Source of the DNA: Aplysia californica
Taxonomy: Eukaryota > Mollusca > Gastropoda > Aplysiida > Aplysiidae
Reading direction: 5' to 3'
NCBI RefSeq assembly: GCF_000002075.1
Contig: NW_004797711.1
Span: forward strand, 358,538-422,537
Length of the DNA stretch: 64,000 bases
Positions within the stretch are counted from its first letter, which is position 1; each line of letters starts with the position of its first letter. Under the pieces are notes generated by a model that was not told the DNA's origin, did no database searches, and worked only from the letters and a program-made list of their open reading frames with translations. The translations under genes were made by a program, and so were the position numbers. Below, piece by piece: positions 43,015-57,435 of this stretch.

Positions 43015-44095
43015 AGCCAAAGCCAAAATAACGCTATAATTTCGTGTAATTAACTAGTTGACCCCCTACAAACTATAAACAGGACATCTTGCAGCAAATA
43101 ATATGTGCTAAAGCTGGCAGTGACATTAATTAATTAAAGTAATTATAAAAATATCCGTATAACTCGACCGGCTGGGGCCTAAAAAAATCATCGACATATC
43201 ATTAGGCCTATGACTTTGTGACTTTGGAAAATACATGTCCCACTCACACACAGGCCACTTCGCGAAAAAGATTTGGAAAGTATAATAAGACTGACAAATT
43301 ATCCATCATAGCCTATTTCTTGTTGGGCTCATTAAGGAGCTTAATTAGATAGAACTAACTTTTAATCTCCTTGGTTGGGCCTTAAAAATCTGGTCTCGTC
43401 TTTTCTTTAGCCAAGTGGGCTCCGCTGAATTCGGGAAGTCTGCGAATCCGGATATATCAAAACACAGATTCGGCGAGTTCGAACTGAGGTCAATATAATA
43501 AAAACACTCACCCATTGAGAAAAATTCTGATTCCCAATCTAGGAGGTTTTAAATAATATTCTAAAGCCTTTGCTCTCGATATAGCTGAGCATTTAGATCG
43601 TGAGAATTCTTCACATGTGTACTTCGAAGAAACGGAATGTTCATTAATTGACCGAAAATCGAATAACTACCCAGCCCACTTTCTGTTTCCAGGAAACGAG
43701 AGAAAACTGGAACTGGAAGTAGGCTAGATCAACCAAGGAGCTTGAAGTAGATCTACTAAGTGGAAGGCAGAGGAAGGAAAGTCGTGAAGCGATTGTGATT
43801 GAAGTGGAAAAATTCATTCCTCTCGAATTGCAGCGAAGTGAAAAGCTCTGTGGGTGCTTTTAGTATAAATTGAGTTTTGATTCATTATCATTGCTTTTTT
43901 TAGGGGCGTACACGTAGGCCTACGCCGACGGGCAGAACCTTGCTGGGAAGATCTAATTAATTAGATCTGGATCTAGATCTAGGACAAGCAAGATCAAGAG
44001 GAGCCTCGTTAACAGTTCCAATGGCGTCAACTATTTCCCTTTCTTCTGTCATTCAATGGGATTGCACAGGCTAAAAAGAGTCTATAAAATGTTTG
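43015..44095. other. Intergenic, possible upstream region of RO60
   Basis: No gene recognised. An untranslated RO60 exon must lie upstream of 46141, possibly here or at 44-46 kb, but no donor stands out. Confidence 0.3.
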
Positions 44096-44100
44096 TTTTT

Positions 44101-44196
44101 TTAGATATCAGTACTCACACCCTTCTGGAAAAGTGCATATCTTACTTTTTAGATATCAGTACTCACACCCTTCTGGAAAAGTGCATATCTTACTCT
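44101..44196. repeat. 48-bp tandem duplication
   Basis: TTAGATATCAGTACTCACAC followed by CCTTCTGGAAAAGTGCATAT occurs twice, at 44101 and 44149. Confidence 0.95.
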
Positions 44197-44965
44197 AGAT
44201 TCTAGATCTAGATTAGATTCTAGATCTAAAGACATTGTTCTAACTTTCTGCTTGACTCATTCAGTTACATTTTTTTTCAGCATTTTTTTGACGAAATTAA
44301 TTTGTGTGATTTTGAGGGTGCACGGAAATAAAACAGCTTGCAGGATGGTGAAGTAGATCAATAAGTAATGTTGTAGTGACAGTTATTATATCAGTGTAAA
44401 GGTAATTGAATGTTGATATTTACTCATGTTTCAAAAGTAATAGAATTGAATAAAAATAAGGAAGCAAACGTTGGTCGGTTGGACCCGCTTCAAATTGCCA
44501 ATATTGGCTATAATAATTTACAACATTCATGTTCCTCAGTTACCAACCAATAGGCCTATATCAGATAATATTGGTGATGATACATCGAAGAATAGTTATA
44601 AGACTTATAGGGAAATATGTTATGTTCATCTAATGTGTTGAGGTGACATGAATAGCTTCCTAGCCAAGTAGATCTAGATTCTAGAGCTTGTAAAGTAATA
44701 TTTGACCCCTACGCTCGTTGAGAATGATGGCATTATACTCTTTTTAATAAAAATTCCTATATATGCTTGTTTTGTTATTCACATTCCTTGAAGCAATGGT
44801 GCAGTTTCATATGAAAACAAGATGAATGTCTGTAGGTTACAAACCTTTTTTTGTAGCCATGTTGAGTAGCAGCCTTTAATAAAAGTAGGCCTAAACAAGG
44901 TGTGCTGGGTGCAAATCTTTCAAAATTTAGACAAGTTAAAAGAAAAAAAAATATTAAAGTGTATT

Positions 44966-45172
44966 TTATGCCCTGATCAACACAATTTAGAGCAGGCAGG
45001 CTTCAACCCTTCTTGCCATGGCCAACCTGGGCGGAGAGGGATACAACTTCCCAGAAAAAAGACTGAGGAGATACGCGATGATTATTCTCCCCACTCGGGA
45101 ATTGAACTTGGGTCTCCAGCATGTGACGGCAAGATGCCTAACTGCTACACACCACAGATGCTGGTAAAGTTG
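44966..45172 (-). mobile_element. SINE family B
   Basis: Minus strand head GTGGTGTGTAGCAGTTAGGC, B-box-like CAAGTTCAATTCCC, body ending CTAAATTGTGTTGATCAGGG. Confidence 0.85.
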
Positions 45173-45832
45173 AACAAAATTGGGGCTTGAGTTTGTCAAA
45201 TAGATGAGGTCGTGCTAGGACTGACTAAAGAAAGCCAAACAGCTTTGTCAGAGAAAAGAAAGTTGATTGGTCCAAAGTGTGGTTTGTTATAGTGCCAGTT
45301 GAGCAGCAATACTGAATCAAGGAACAATTTTTCTTGTTAATGTTTTACCTATCCGTACGTCGTGTTTTACTATCGTATCCATATGACATGGGGAACTCTG
45401 TGCCTCCACTTTCCAAAGAGGACATTCACTCGTTAATCCGATCCGTACGCTTTGCATAGCAGTCTGTCAAAATGATTTTTTTGAGAAATACTGAAAGTTT
45501 CAAAGAGATCTTTGTACTAGAAGTATTCTAAAATGTGAAGAATACAACCCCGCGGGTACAAAATGACCCCAGGACGTACGGATAGGGTTAATAAGTGAGC
45601 TATAGTATAGGTTGAAAAAGCCTTGAGCAACTTTCTCTCACTAGAAAAATAGAAGGCAAAAGAGACATGATGTTTATCTCAGTTTGAGAACTTTAACAGA
45701 TGTGTGTTGGGTAAAGACCATGATAATGTATATACTAGGTTTTTCTAGAGCATCTGAACTGAAAAACTTTCTTGGAGAAACATAAATGCGGATCTCTGTT
45801 TCAGATCTAGCACTTGGAAGTAGCAGTATATA

Positions 45833-45961
45833 GTACATGGGATGATGGTAAAGTGGGGAGGGGTGTACATGGGATGATGGTAAAGTGGGGAGGGGTGTAC
45901 ATGGGATGATGGTAAAGTGGGGAGGGGTGTACATGGGATGATGGTAAAGTAGGGAGGGGTG
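45833..45961 (+). repeat. 32-bp minisatellite, four units
   Basis: Units start at 45833, 45865, 45897 and 45929. Each reads GTACATGGGATGATGGTAAA followed by GTGGGGAGGGGT. Confidence 0.95.
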
Positions 45962-46157
45962 ACATATAATCCTTCCTCATTGTGCTTTCTAAAACATGCC
46001 TGAACTGAGTACTTGTCGATTTTGAATAACTTAAAAGATTTTTTCAGTCTATTTTGAATTACTTTTTCTAGTTTTCAGTCAATATTGAATCATTTTGTCA
46101 TCTTTTTGATGTATTTTTAATTACTTTTTCCTCTTTTCAGTTGAAAGACACACTATA

Positions 46158-46893
46158 ATGGAAGGTACCCCAAGCCAGCTTGACCTGTTGAGTAGATTCG
46201 TCTGCGTTGGATCTGAAGACGGAACATATACAGTGACCACACAGAAAAATAAGCAACAAAGTCACAGTAAGAGAAAGTCAACCTCTACAATCCTATTTTC
46301 TGCTGAAACAGAAAAACCAGAAGTTTTAAGTCCTTTCCTAGCATCAACTGAGGAGAGTTTGAGGGCTCTTGACAAGCTAAGGAAAGTATTTAAAAGAAAA
46401 TGGTACATCAGTAAGGACCCTCTGCTTTCATCCCTTGCAAGAATTGTGCGTTCTTCGGTCCCCTCCAATGAGAAAAATCATGAAAATGATGCAGTGAGAG
46501 ATCAAGCGTATAAGCTTGCACTACAAGTTTGCGAGACTTCAAAGGATCTTTTCACCTTTGTTAATTTAGATAAATTCTATGGGAAGCCCAAAGTAGACGG
46601 TAAATGTAAAGTGGGATGGGGGCGAGGTTTAAGGACTATGATTACAGAATTTTATGAGTCCAAGCCAGCGCTGAAGTTAGCTCGAGAAGTGATGCACTGC
46701 AAGCAAGCTCTGGGATTTACACACCGTGATTTGATCAGACAGTGTCACCTGCACCCCAGCAAAAAAGGCAGAGGTAAGGCTTCCTATTGGCTTTTGATGA
46801 CTACATATTGCTCTTCGGTGGAAGAGAATTTATTTTTTGTGTTTCTGTGTGTGTATGTTTGTGCGTCTCTCTCTTTCTCTCTCTCTCTCTCTG

Positions 46894-46949
<56 letters not shown>

Positions 46950-49900
46950 CTCTCTCTCTCTCTCTCTCTGGTTTGCTCCTTCATCAACATCCATCATTCT
47001 TGTGAAATTTCTCCTTCTTTTCTGTGTTTGTTGCTCTCTGGCAATACCTGTAATCTTTGGCTCTTGTATGACCTAATTGTGTTGCGAGGGCCATAAAACT
47101 TGTACTTCAACATGACAAAGCGTGTCGTGCTAGTCGGTTGGTGGGATCAGACAGACCTACCACTCATCCTTTTAATTGTGGAATGACAAACATGGACTTT
47201 TCTCAAATGTAGCCTTTATTTTTATATATATATATATATATGAAACACAGTATCTATCATAGACTCACCACTGCTCAAATGTACATCTCTGATATATGTA
47301 CATAGCATCGTCTCTGCTCGAATGTACATGTACAAAAGTGTGTCATCTCTGCCTCTTCTCCCTTCTCCTTCCTTCCTCTTTATTGCGGGTGATTGGAGGA
47401 TGCCGCGGGTAGAGCTGTCTTTCTTTCTTTTGTCTTTTTTCCCAGCACTAAGTGGCCATTTATTTGGTGATTGGGCTTCTTTTTGCTCAAACTAAATCCT
47501 TTTTACTCTTTCATCAAAGACAAGTGCTTTGCGATATTGAAATAATTTATTTGTTTCTGATGGGTAAAAGCATTTTACTTGAACAAAAAGTAAACCCACT
47601 AGCTACTGTTTACTGGGATTTTTTTTTCCGCACACTCTTTTATTTTGCATTTGTCCATTTTATTTTAAGCAAATGTTTGGAATTTGGGATTTGAGTCGCC
47701 CAGTGTCATGTATGTATTTGGGTTCCAATGCAGTAATGCCGCCTTTTCACATTTGTGAGGGATTTGAATTCGCAGATTTTAAAAAGAATCGTGAATTCAA
47801 GTAGCACACGTTAAAATAAAATAAATAAAAAGTACATAGTATCTGTTGAAACAGTGGCAGTAGCCTTGTTAGGTTGATGAACCATATTTTAAACTTGTGT
47901 GGGTTAAATCGTTGCAGGTTGTTGGGTGCGAGTGGTTGGAGGGCACCCCTGATAGGTCCTACTTCTTTTCTTTCCCTCTGTTATTTACTTCCTGTCTTAC
48001 TTGCTTTTTCTGAGTACTAAATGATGTGCTTCTCTTTAACTTTAAGCAAATAAAAGTGGTAGGATCATACATTATTGGTTTACTGGTATCTGGTGTAGGT
48101 GTTGGCACTTCTCTGTTGTAGAAGACTTGAGTTCTTTTCTGGAGGGAGGAGACATTTTTATTGAAACTCTCGATCTTTCTGCTGGGATGTTGTGTTCCTT
48201 TAGCCTGAGTTGGCTTTGATTGGCTTGGTCGAAAGCTCTCTTCCTAAATCATCTAAATAGTGATCATGGGGGTGTAAGTGAAAAAAACCACCTACATTTT
48301 TTAGAAAATGTTATCGTTTCGATCTTTCAGGCAGAGCTGAAGTAATGAATTACTTGGTGAAGGATCAGCAGCTGGTAGACTCCAAGATGGAAATGGACGA
48401 AGAGGCTCAAGCAGTGATGACCTTTCTCCAGGACGTGCACCAGCTGAAAGGAAACTTTGGAGACAACAAGGACAAAGTGCGCGTCCTGGTGGAGAAACAC
48501 GGCCTGACCAGCCAGCAGGTGCCGCCCAACTGCCTGCAGTTCAAAGAGGTACTTTACTTTACTTACTTTTCCGATCCAGCGGCTATTTGGGTTCTAGCCC
48601 TTCGGTCTGTCAATATGGCAAAGAATTGACAGGTTTTAATCAGCTGTGCTTTGTCGCTGTATAGAGTATTTCCGATGTCTGGGGAGGCAGGTAGGTAGGT
48701 GCTACACAGGTTGCAAAGTGCTGGGCAGTTAAAGAGGTGGTGTGGTACTGTTTCATCCTGGCAGTCGCACAACGGGCAGTCGGGTGGGGTATCCTTGCGG
48801 ATCCTATTAAGGGAGGAATTTAGTGGTATGTGTTGTGTTCGCAGGCGAAAGATCGTTACTTGTTGTCTTCTACTCAGGGAATTTATTGCATCTTTAGAGT
48901 TGGGGGCTGTCATGTGTGCAAATACAGTTCTTTCAGTTTTGCCCATTGCCCATCCATTGAGCCACTGTTCCCTGGTGTTGCATTTGATGATGTTCTTGGC
49001 TGTCTGTTGTGATACTGGGTTGTGAGGTTGTGTTTGTGATGCTCCCTTCTTGTCAAGGGTGTCTTCTCTAGTTCAAGGAGGTAAGATTAGATAAGACAAG
49101 ATAAGATAAAATAAGATAAGATAAGAAAATACTTTATTATCCCAGAGGGAAGTTTTACTTGGCTGTACAGGAGCGTAAAAACACATGCAGGTGTATGTAA
49201 AATTAAAGTTATATATTGCTCTCATTAAAATTTAATATGAAAAGAGAAGTAAAGCTGACAAAATGTACATATCACATCGGATGCATCATTGAACCACATG
49301 CAGGAATTTAATTACAAGATCTTTGGAGTTAAATAGATACATACTCTAAAGAGCAATACACATCTATGCTTATTCTGACAATAGTTACGCAGAGTTTCCT
49401 CACTTTACTAAGGTGAGAATGGTTACCTGTGGTGTCGGTGGCCTAGTGGCTAGGCTCTCGGACTCGCAACCGTAAGGTCGTGGGTTCGAATCCCGTCAGG
49501 GGCCCGACGTTGTGTCCTTGGAAAAGGCACTTTGCACAAATTTTCCTCACTTCACCTAGGTGGAAATGGGTACCCGGCTATAGACAGTGAACGATCTTGT
49601 CAGTTTGATAGTGATTGAGCTCGTGAAATCCGCAGCTTGCACTGTATGCTTCCGAGGAAGCCAAGAATGTTTCAGAGTGTTCTCAGAGGGTCTGCTGGGG
49701 TAATAATAGTTGTAAAGCGCTTAGAGCATGCTCTTGAGCATGGATATGCGCTATATAAATGCAATTATTATTATTATTATTATTATTACCTAGCGATAGA
49801 AGAGGAAAGATCTTGTCGGTTAGTTGGTGTTTGAGTGTTTAATCAGCTGCTCGCATTGTATTCTTCCCAGGATGCAGAGAACTTTTCTGAGTGATGTAGG

Positions 49901-52900
49901 ATATGTTATGGTAATAATATATATACAGATTGTAAAATGCATGGAGCTTGCTGTTGAGTGGGGATAGGCTCTATACAAAAGTTACTTATTATTTTGAAAA
50001 ATATGATACACATTCGAACCTGCTCATACGGACATCTGTCCAAGATGATCACCTCTTTACAAATGGTCACTTCCCACTTCCCCCTTGGTTTTATTTATCT
50101 ATTGTCTATTTGTGGTGGCCGAATGTTGCTATTCAAAAGGCTTTTTAATGGCTGCATCGATCGACATGCGGTTTTCGCGAAAAGATTCTTTAAAATATTC
50201 TCCAGATCATGATGCCCTGGTTTTTTCAGTTTTGAGACAGTTTTGCTGCAAAAAGCTAAATTTCTTTATTTCGCTGATCGCTTTTGTAGGCTGACGCTTC
50301 TGTGTCTGTAATTTTAGAAAACCCGGAAGTGATATTTCGCGAGCTGCATTTTGTTTTGAGAGTATAGATCTAGACCTTCAAATTTTTTGCATGTCTCAAG
50401 ATTTACTGTCACTTTCCAGTAGAGTGTAAATACAGTAGGCCAATGACTTTTAATTGATATTAAAGCACCGATCATTTCTTTCATCGAAAGGGGGCCCAGC
50501 TCGTTGTATTTATCATAATGACACTGTCACAGATGTCCACTTGCCGAAGCCATCACTTTTCTCCTCAACCCTGCATGGCCGTCTTGGACAATTTTGAGGG
50601 TTCTGCAATAAGCTGACAAAACGCCGTTTTTTCTTCAGATCAGTTTTGAGAAAAAGAGGTTTTTTTTGGCAGCGTGATCATTTAAAAATAGAGTCATTCC
50701 GAAATTGAAATTCTAGTTTATTAAAAAACTAGAATCTAGTCACAGTTTCAATTTGATTTTTTCACACTAGTAGGGTAACTGATGAGGCTTTCAATTTAGC
50801 AAAAAAAAAATGTTGGCGCCAAAATGAAAAAAAGGCGTTTTGTTTTGTCAGCTTACGGCTGTGTAGTTCTGTTGCTGTAATGCGCTTTTTTTGTGTGTGC
50901 ACTGGTCACTGATTAAAACAGGAGTTTTTTCTTTTTTAGTTTCACCGATTTTGCCTTACTTTTCAAACTGCCTCGTATATTACTCCTAATCCTAAAGAGA
51001 TAAAAGTATTCCATATTAAGTATTAAAATTTGAAGCCTTTTTTTTAAACAGTGAGAGGTGGAGATAAAATTGCACTTAAATATTTTCGTCAATGGCTGTG
51101 TGGATACTCTGATAAAACATTTTTTTCCCCCTATCTCTCTGTTGTCTTTCCCTGCCTCTCTTGCTTTGCTCTATTACAAATGGGAATAACTTCCCATAGT
51201 AAAAAAACAGCTCAAATGTTTTACTCTTGCGAATATAGTGATGCTATCAACAACGTGAGGTGTGCCGTCTTATTAATATTAATGTATCGCCAAACTCTCT
51301 ACAAGTGTCGTCATCGCTTGGGTTATCCCAAAGAGCGATTTATAGGTCAGGTTTCCACTGTTGACTATCCTGTTGTGTTTAGATACAGTGCATGAGCTTA
51401 GGCATGGCATAGTAGATGTTTTACGGCGCTATAGAATAGAAATGACAGTTACGGCGCCAGCGAGGACCTTGTTTTGATATAATATTTGGCTAGTGTTTGT
51501 TTCTGGCGTCTTTTATTTGATTATTGTGGATGCTTTACGTCATAGAACATTAAAACATTTTGGGCGGCACTGCACGACCATGCTCTATGGACGAACCGCG
51601 CCTGCTTGATAGTTGAAGCAGACCTTGTTCTGTTGAAGCTAGAGAGGTGAGCAGAGTAAGTCTGATTCCCTGTAAAGACTTTTCTGTTGACACCCACCCC
51701 TTGGCGCTCATATGACCTTATGCAGTTGCGAGTGCCGTAAAACCCTCTTTTATAATTAAATTTAAAAAAAAAAAATCCCTATACGTGCAGACAGAGTAGA
51801 GTCACATTTCCCCTCCCCAGCACCTTGCCCGCCCCTTGCTGGCACCACTTTGGTGAGATGTGAATTTAGTCTACGGGAAATGCATTGTTAGCATCAGAGT
51901 AGATTCACAAATCTCGCCTCCATCAGGTCTAAATGCTTTCTATTATTATTTTTGTTGAAAGTGCATAAAACTCTTACTTAAAACGAAACTAACCAGTCCC
52001 TGTGGTTCGGGATCCCCATCTCTCCGTGTAGCTGTATGAAGGTTTGCTGGGACACGAACCTCTCAATGAGTTGGTACAGCACATTCCCAAAATGGCCAAT
52101 TTGCAGATGTTGAATGAAGATTCCCCGCACGTGCGGAGAGTTACGGACCGACTGACGTCTGCTGATGAGGCAGAACTCCAACAGTGAGTTTTGTTGTTGT
52201 TGTTGTTGATATTGCTTTTGTTGTTTTTGTTGTTAATCCAGTAGCATTTGAGCGTGTGGTCTTTAGCCAAATGCTATCAAATCCTGTCGCTTTTTGAACC
52301 AAGTATAGTATTGTCATCATGATTAGATTCAACGTTATAACATAAAAATGAGGGTGTCTTAGTCATTCTGCGTCTCATCTCTGCCATGAGTTACGAATAC
52401 AAGAGCATGGACGGCGTACTTGAAGAAAGGAATGAGATCCCAAACTAAAACATGTTTGGTTTGTATGGTGTGGATGTTGCAATTGAGATGATAATAATAA
52501 TAATAAATAGCATTTGTATAGTACAAATTCCTGCACAGCAGCAAGTCTATACTGTGAATGATGATGAGGTTAGAGACCTTTTCAGTAGTAACATTGAGGA
52601 GTTTTGACAATTTGAACTGTTTTTCGAAAACATTTTCATAGATTTTCATATATGATCAGTACTAAAATTCTTTTGAATTATAACGTGTCTCATCTGATGA
52701 ACATATGATTTATACGAAAATTTTGGCCCGCATGGGTCCTGTGCGCCACAATATTATTTCTTTTCATATCATCATCATCATCATCATAATCATCATCATC
52801 ATAATCATCATCATCATTGTCAGCCTTTCTTACCTGTTGTCGGAGTTTCTCTCTCTCTCTTGCCCTTTTTAACTCCCAGTGGAGCGTAGGCCGTCAACAA

Positions 52901-55900
52901 CATTTCTCCAGCAAAGCCTGTCCTGTGCATCCTTTTCTAGCTGTTTCCATGTCATCTTTGGTCTTCCTTTCGTATGTTTTCCTTGTGGATTCCACATCAA
53001 ACCCTGTCTGATGATGCTTGTCGGGGGTATCCTCAGGGTGTGTCCAATCCATTTCCATTTCTTCACCTGTATGTCCCCCTTTACTGGCCTTTGGCTTGTT
53101 CTTTCCCTCAGTTGAGCTTTTGAGACTCGATCGTACCACTTGATCCCCACTATCCTTCTTAGTTGTCAGAGTACCGGCCACTAACAAGAGCTCCCCTCCT
53201 ACTTTTGTCCTGGACTATAGTGTCCACCACTGTCCATTTGTATCCCTTCTCTATGTGGACTAGTTCTTCTGGGATGCCATAATATCAGAATTTTCCATAT
53301 GGTGTCATAATGGATGCTGTCGAGTGCTGTCTCTTTTCTTCTACAGTAACCATTTTTTAATATTGAACTAAGATTTTTTTTTTGGGTGATACAGCGAGTG
53401 TAAATGTGCAACTCACCAAAACTCTAATTTGAATTAAAGGTATTGTTAAATTAATTGTATTCGGGCAATGATTTTGAGAAAAACTTCAGCCATGTACTAA
53501 CGCACAAGTTGCAAATAATATCTACTATTTTTGATTTTTCACAAACATGCATCTTAATATACCTGCAAAGAATTAGAGTCAAGAGAATAGGAGACAGACA
53601 GACAGACTAAAAGAGAGAAAGATAGAGAGAAGAAAGAGTGGGCTACTGGACCTATGTTCTTTCTATGATTGTAAAGCGTATTGAGCACTTTCCGAGTGGT
53701 GGAAATGCACTATTTGTAATTTATTATCATTGGTAGTCTGGCTTGGTACCAACTGAGTGAATGTTACTTTCTTGGATGGGTAAAGATCAGAACCCTCTAT
53801 TTAAAAAAGATCTATTTTAGTTCAAGGCCAGATGTTTCCAGTATTTTGTCCCTTTTTCAACTATGCATCAACTCTTATTTTGCAGCGCTGCTTTTTATAA
53901 AGAATTGTTTTCATAGTGTATCCCAAAAATAGATAATAAAAATAATAATAATAACAATTATAACGATAGTAGAAATAATAATGATAATAACAATTATAAT
54001 GATAGTAGAAATAATAATAATAATAACAATAATGATAATAGAAATAATAATAATAATGATAATAATAACAATAATGATAGTAGAAATAATAATAATAATA
54101 ACAATAATGATAATAGAAATAATAATAATAATAGAAATAATGATAATAATAGCGATAATGATAATAGTTTGTCCATCATGAATTGATGGTGACCTTTAAC
54201 AACCAAGGAGGGAGAGAAATTGCTGACGTTGCTGCTTGGCTAGCTAGTTTGGGAAAGAGAACAAAGGAAAGGAAATAATTATTAGTATTAGTAGGCAGCT
54301 TGTAATGATCACAAATGCCACCGCTGGCTGCAGATAGCAGAGCCTGCCTATCCCTTTCCTAGAGCAGTGAACTTATCTGCCTAAATATATATGGCAAGTT
54401 GGTGAAACTTTCTTATGGCTTTAGTTGTAACCTTTAATTTTGTATTATGTTCAATAATCTGTTCTTCAGATTGTCGCCAGCGCTTGTCCTGAAAGTAGAA
54501 AAGAAGTATTCGGCAAGTAAGAAGAAATGGAAGAAAAATCAGGATGTCGTCAATGCTTTGCAGAGAGTGTACCAGGATTCTCTTCGGGTGTGTACCTGCT
54601 TTTTCTTTACATGCAAGGGCGCCTAATGATAACGGCTTTTCTTGGAAATGTTCAATACAATACCCAGTGCACTGTTGTGAATCCGTCCTTCATTAGTTAC
54701 CAAGATAATTTCTTGCCACACTGAGCAATATTGTTTTTATTCTAACTATATTACGCTAAGCTTAATTGGGTAGTAATTTTCCATGCTTTGGACCAATCCG
54801 GGGAGGTTTCAGGGGTGGTGCATGCCCCTACCCCACCCCCACCCCTTTTTTTCCTCATAGTTTGATGTTTTGCAATTAGTTTTCGAATTTTCTTGAAAAT
54901 GCTTGATTTTTGCAAATGTTTTAGTGGCTGTATGTGTGGTCTGCAGCAAGAAATACAGCTGTTTGACTCTCAAAAGCAGAGCATCTGTGCAATGAAATGA
55001 AAATAAAAATGTACGGACTGTCTTTGTTCCTAGTTACCTGTACAAGGGGGGAGACAAAGGAACAGTGAGACTACATGTGCAGAAAATGAGTTTTTGTTGA
55101 GGGACGTTCTCTTGACTAATACTGTATATTTTGTTTATGTAGGCCTATTTCATGTTATGCATTGAACAAAATAGTAAGCGGCCCACGCTCTGCATTCTCT
55201 TTGTTTTAGTAGAGGTTTTACGGCGCTCGCAACTGCATACGGTCATATGAGCGCCAAGGGATGGATGTCAACAGAGAAGTCTTTACTGGGAATCGGACTT
55301 ACTCTGCTCACCTCTCTAGTTTCAACAGTACAAAGTTTGTTTCCACTTTCAAAGCACCCTGGAAATAGCGGGTCACAAACAGGAGTGCGACAAACATACA
55401 AAAGAAGTAGAGGAAAATGACGATAGTAAGGATTAGGAAAGAAAAAGCAGCAGTTCCCTGTTGTAGTTCAGGCACAGTTATGAGCATGACATTGTTGAAT
55501 CAGCCCATTTACAATTCTACTGTGCTTAAGAAGGAGAAATGTCCTCCCTTTTTGAATGGCCTAAAGACACTTCAGTCTGTGGTACTGCCCTTGTGGGGAG
55601 GGGGGGGGATCGGCATTCTCTGTTATGGGACCCGCCTTTAAAAAAGTTTTATGACCAGTGGTAAAGGTCAGTGCTCATGCCAGAAAAAGTTTATAGAAAT
55701 AGACCTAAGTTTTTCATCAAGGAAATTGTTAACTTTCTTGGAAAGTACCACTATTTCACTGAGACAGGATATATCTGAAGCAAAATTCCTTTGAGTGAGT
55801 GAATGGTGGGTGCTCTGTTGTGATTTGGTTCCTCTTTTCTATCAAACGTCTATTGTCCTTATTTCTCCTTCTTCCTTTCTTTGTTATTCTGGAGTAACTC

Positions 55901-57162
55901 CTCTTATCTTTGGCACGTACTACATGACCCCGGTTGCAAGTGCTGTAAAACATTTACTGAAACTAAAACTTGTAAAAAAACTTAAACTAGAATATATTAT
56001 ACATGCTGTTATTCATATTATTATCTTTTCTCGCCCCTCAGGCTACCCCAAAACTGCTTTTGGGCAAGAAGTGTCTTCTTGCCTTGAACTTTGACCCAAG
56101 ACACAAAGACGTTCGTGTCGATGGTTTTACCGAGCTGAAAGTGATCCACGTCTGTGCCCTTGTGACGGAAATCATGCTGCGTGTAAGTTGCACATTATTG
56201 GAGGGAAGAGAGACCGAACGTCTTTTTGATTTTCTACCTTAGTTTACAATTCCATCTTGAAATAAAGTTTGTTCTTTTTTAAAATGAAGGTGTTTTTATG
56301 CCCCCATCGACACTCTTTAGGTCCTTGAGGAGGCGGGCTTCCGACCTTGTCTGTCGGGGCCAACCCGTGTGGAGAGGGATACAACATCCCAACAGAAAGG
56401 GCGAGATACTTGATAAACGCACTGTATGAGTGTATGAGTGGCCGCACTGTATGAGTGTATGAGTGGCCACACTGTATGAGTGTATGAGTGGCCACACTGT
56501 ATGAGTGTATGAGTGGCCACACTGTATGAGTGCCCGCGGGGGGAAACACATCGAGGCCCACTTATGGAGAACAACGCGAGACTGGGCCCGGATGTACTCT
56601 GGACTAGGCCACAAGACGTTGCCGCTTACCTGTGTGCCTACGGCACATTGCCGCCCTCCTAACGGAGGCCAGCCAGAGGAAGGAAGGAACATACTTGATA
56701 AAAATTAATTTCTCCCCTCTTAGAAATCAAATTTTTGATCTCCTGCCTAACTGTTACACCTCAGGCGCTGGTCTTATTCGCTTCTCTTGCAGACTACTGA
56801 TTCCCTTCAAGTCGTTCACCTCACTGACGAAGTAGAGGCGGTCCCAGTGACATCATTGATGAACCATCGAAAGGTCACCGAGACCTTGAACAAGGCAGCT
56901 ACTAAAAATAAAGTAAGCGTTTTCACCGAGCCTGTTTGTTGTCGTTGTTGTTAGCGATCCAGCCTGTTTGTTGTCGTTGTTGTTAGCGATCCAGCCTGTT
57001 TGTTGTCGTTGTTGTTAGCGATCCAGCCTGTTTGTTGTCGTTGTTGTTAGCGATCCAGCCTGTTTGTTGTCGTTGTTGTTAGCGATCCAGCCTGTTTGTT
57101 GTGAAAAATGGCTCAGATGTCAGAGTTGTTGTTGTTGTTAGACACAGAGAGAGAGAGAGAGG

Positions 57163-57198
<36 letters not shown>

Positions 57199-57237
57199 GA
57201 GGGAGAGAGAGAGAGTGAGGAGAGAGAGAGAGAGAGG

Positions 57238-57273
<36 letters not shown>

Positions 57274-57274
57274 G

Positions 57275-57328
<54 letters not shown>

Positions 57329-57396
57329 GGAGGAGAGGGAGAGAGAGAGAAAGAGAGAGAGGGAGAGAGAGAGGGAGAGGGAGAGAGAGAGAGAGG

Positions 57397-57435
<39 letters not shown>

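Noticed and set aside
48699-49025. 108-codon plus-strand open frame
   Set aside because: It is the reverse-strand shadow of the LINE knuckle at 48552-48950.
49433-49505. tRNA gene candidate with good A and B boxes
   Set aside because: The sequence continues into a SINE body and tail shared with other copies in the window, and I could not complete a convincing cloverleaf.
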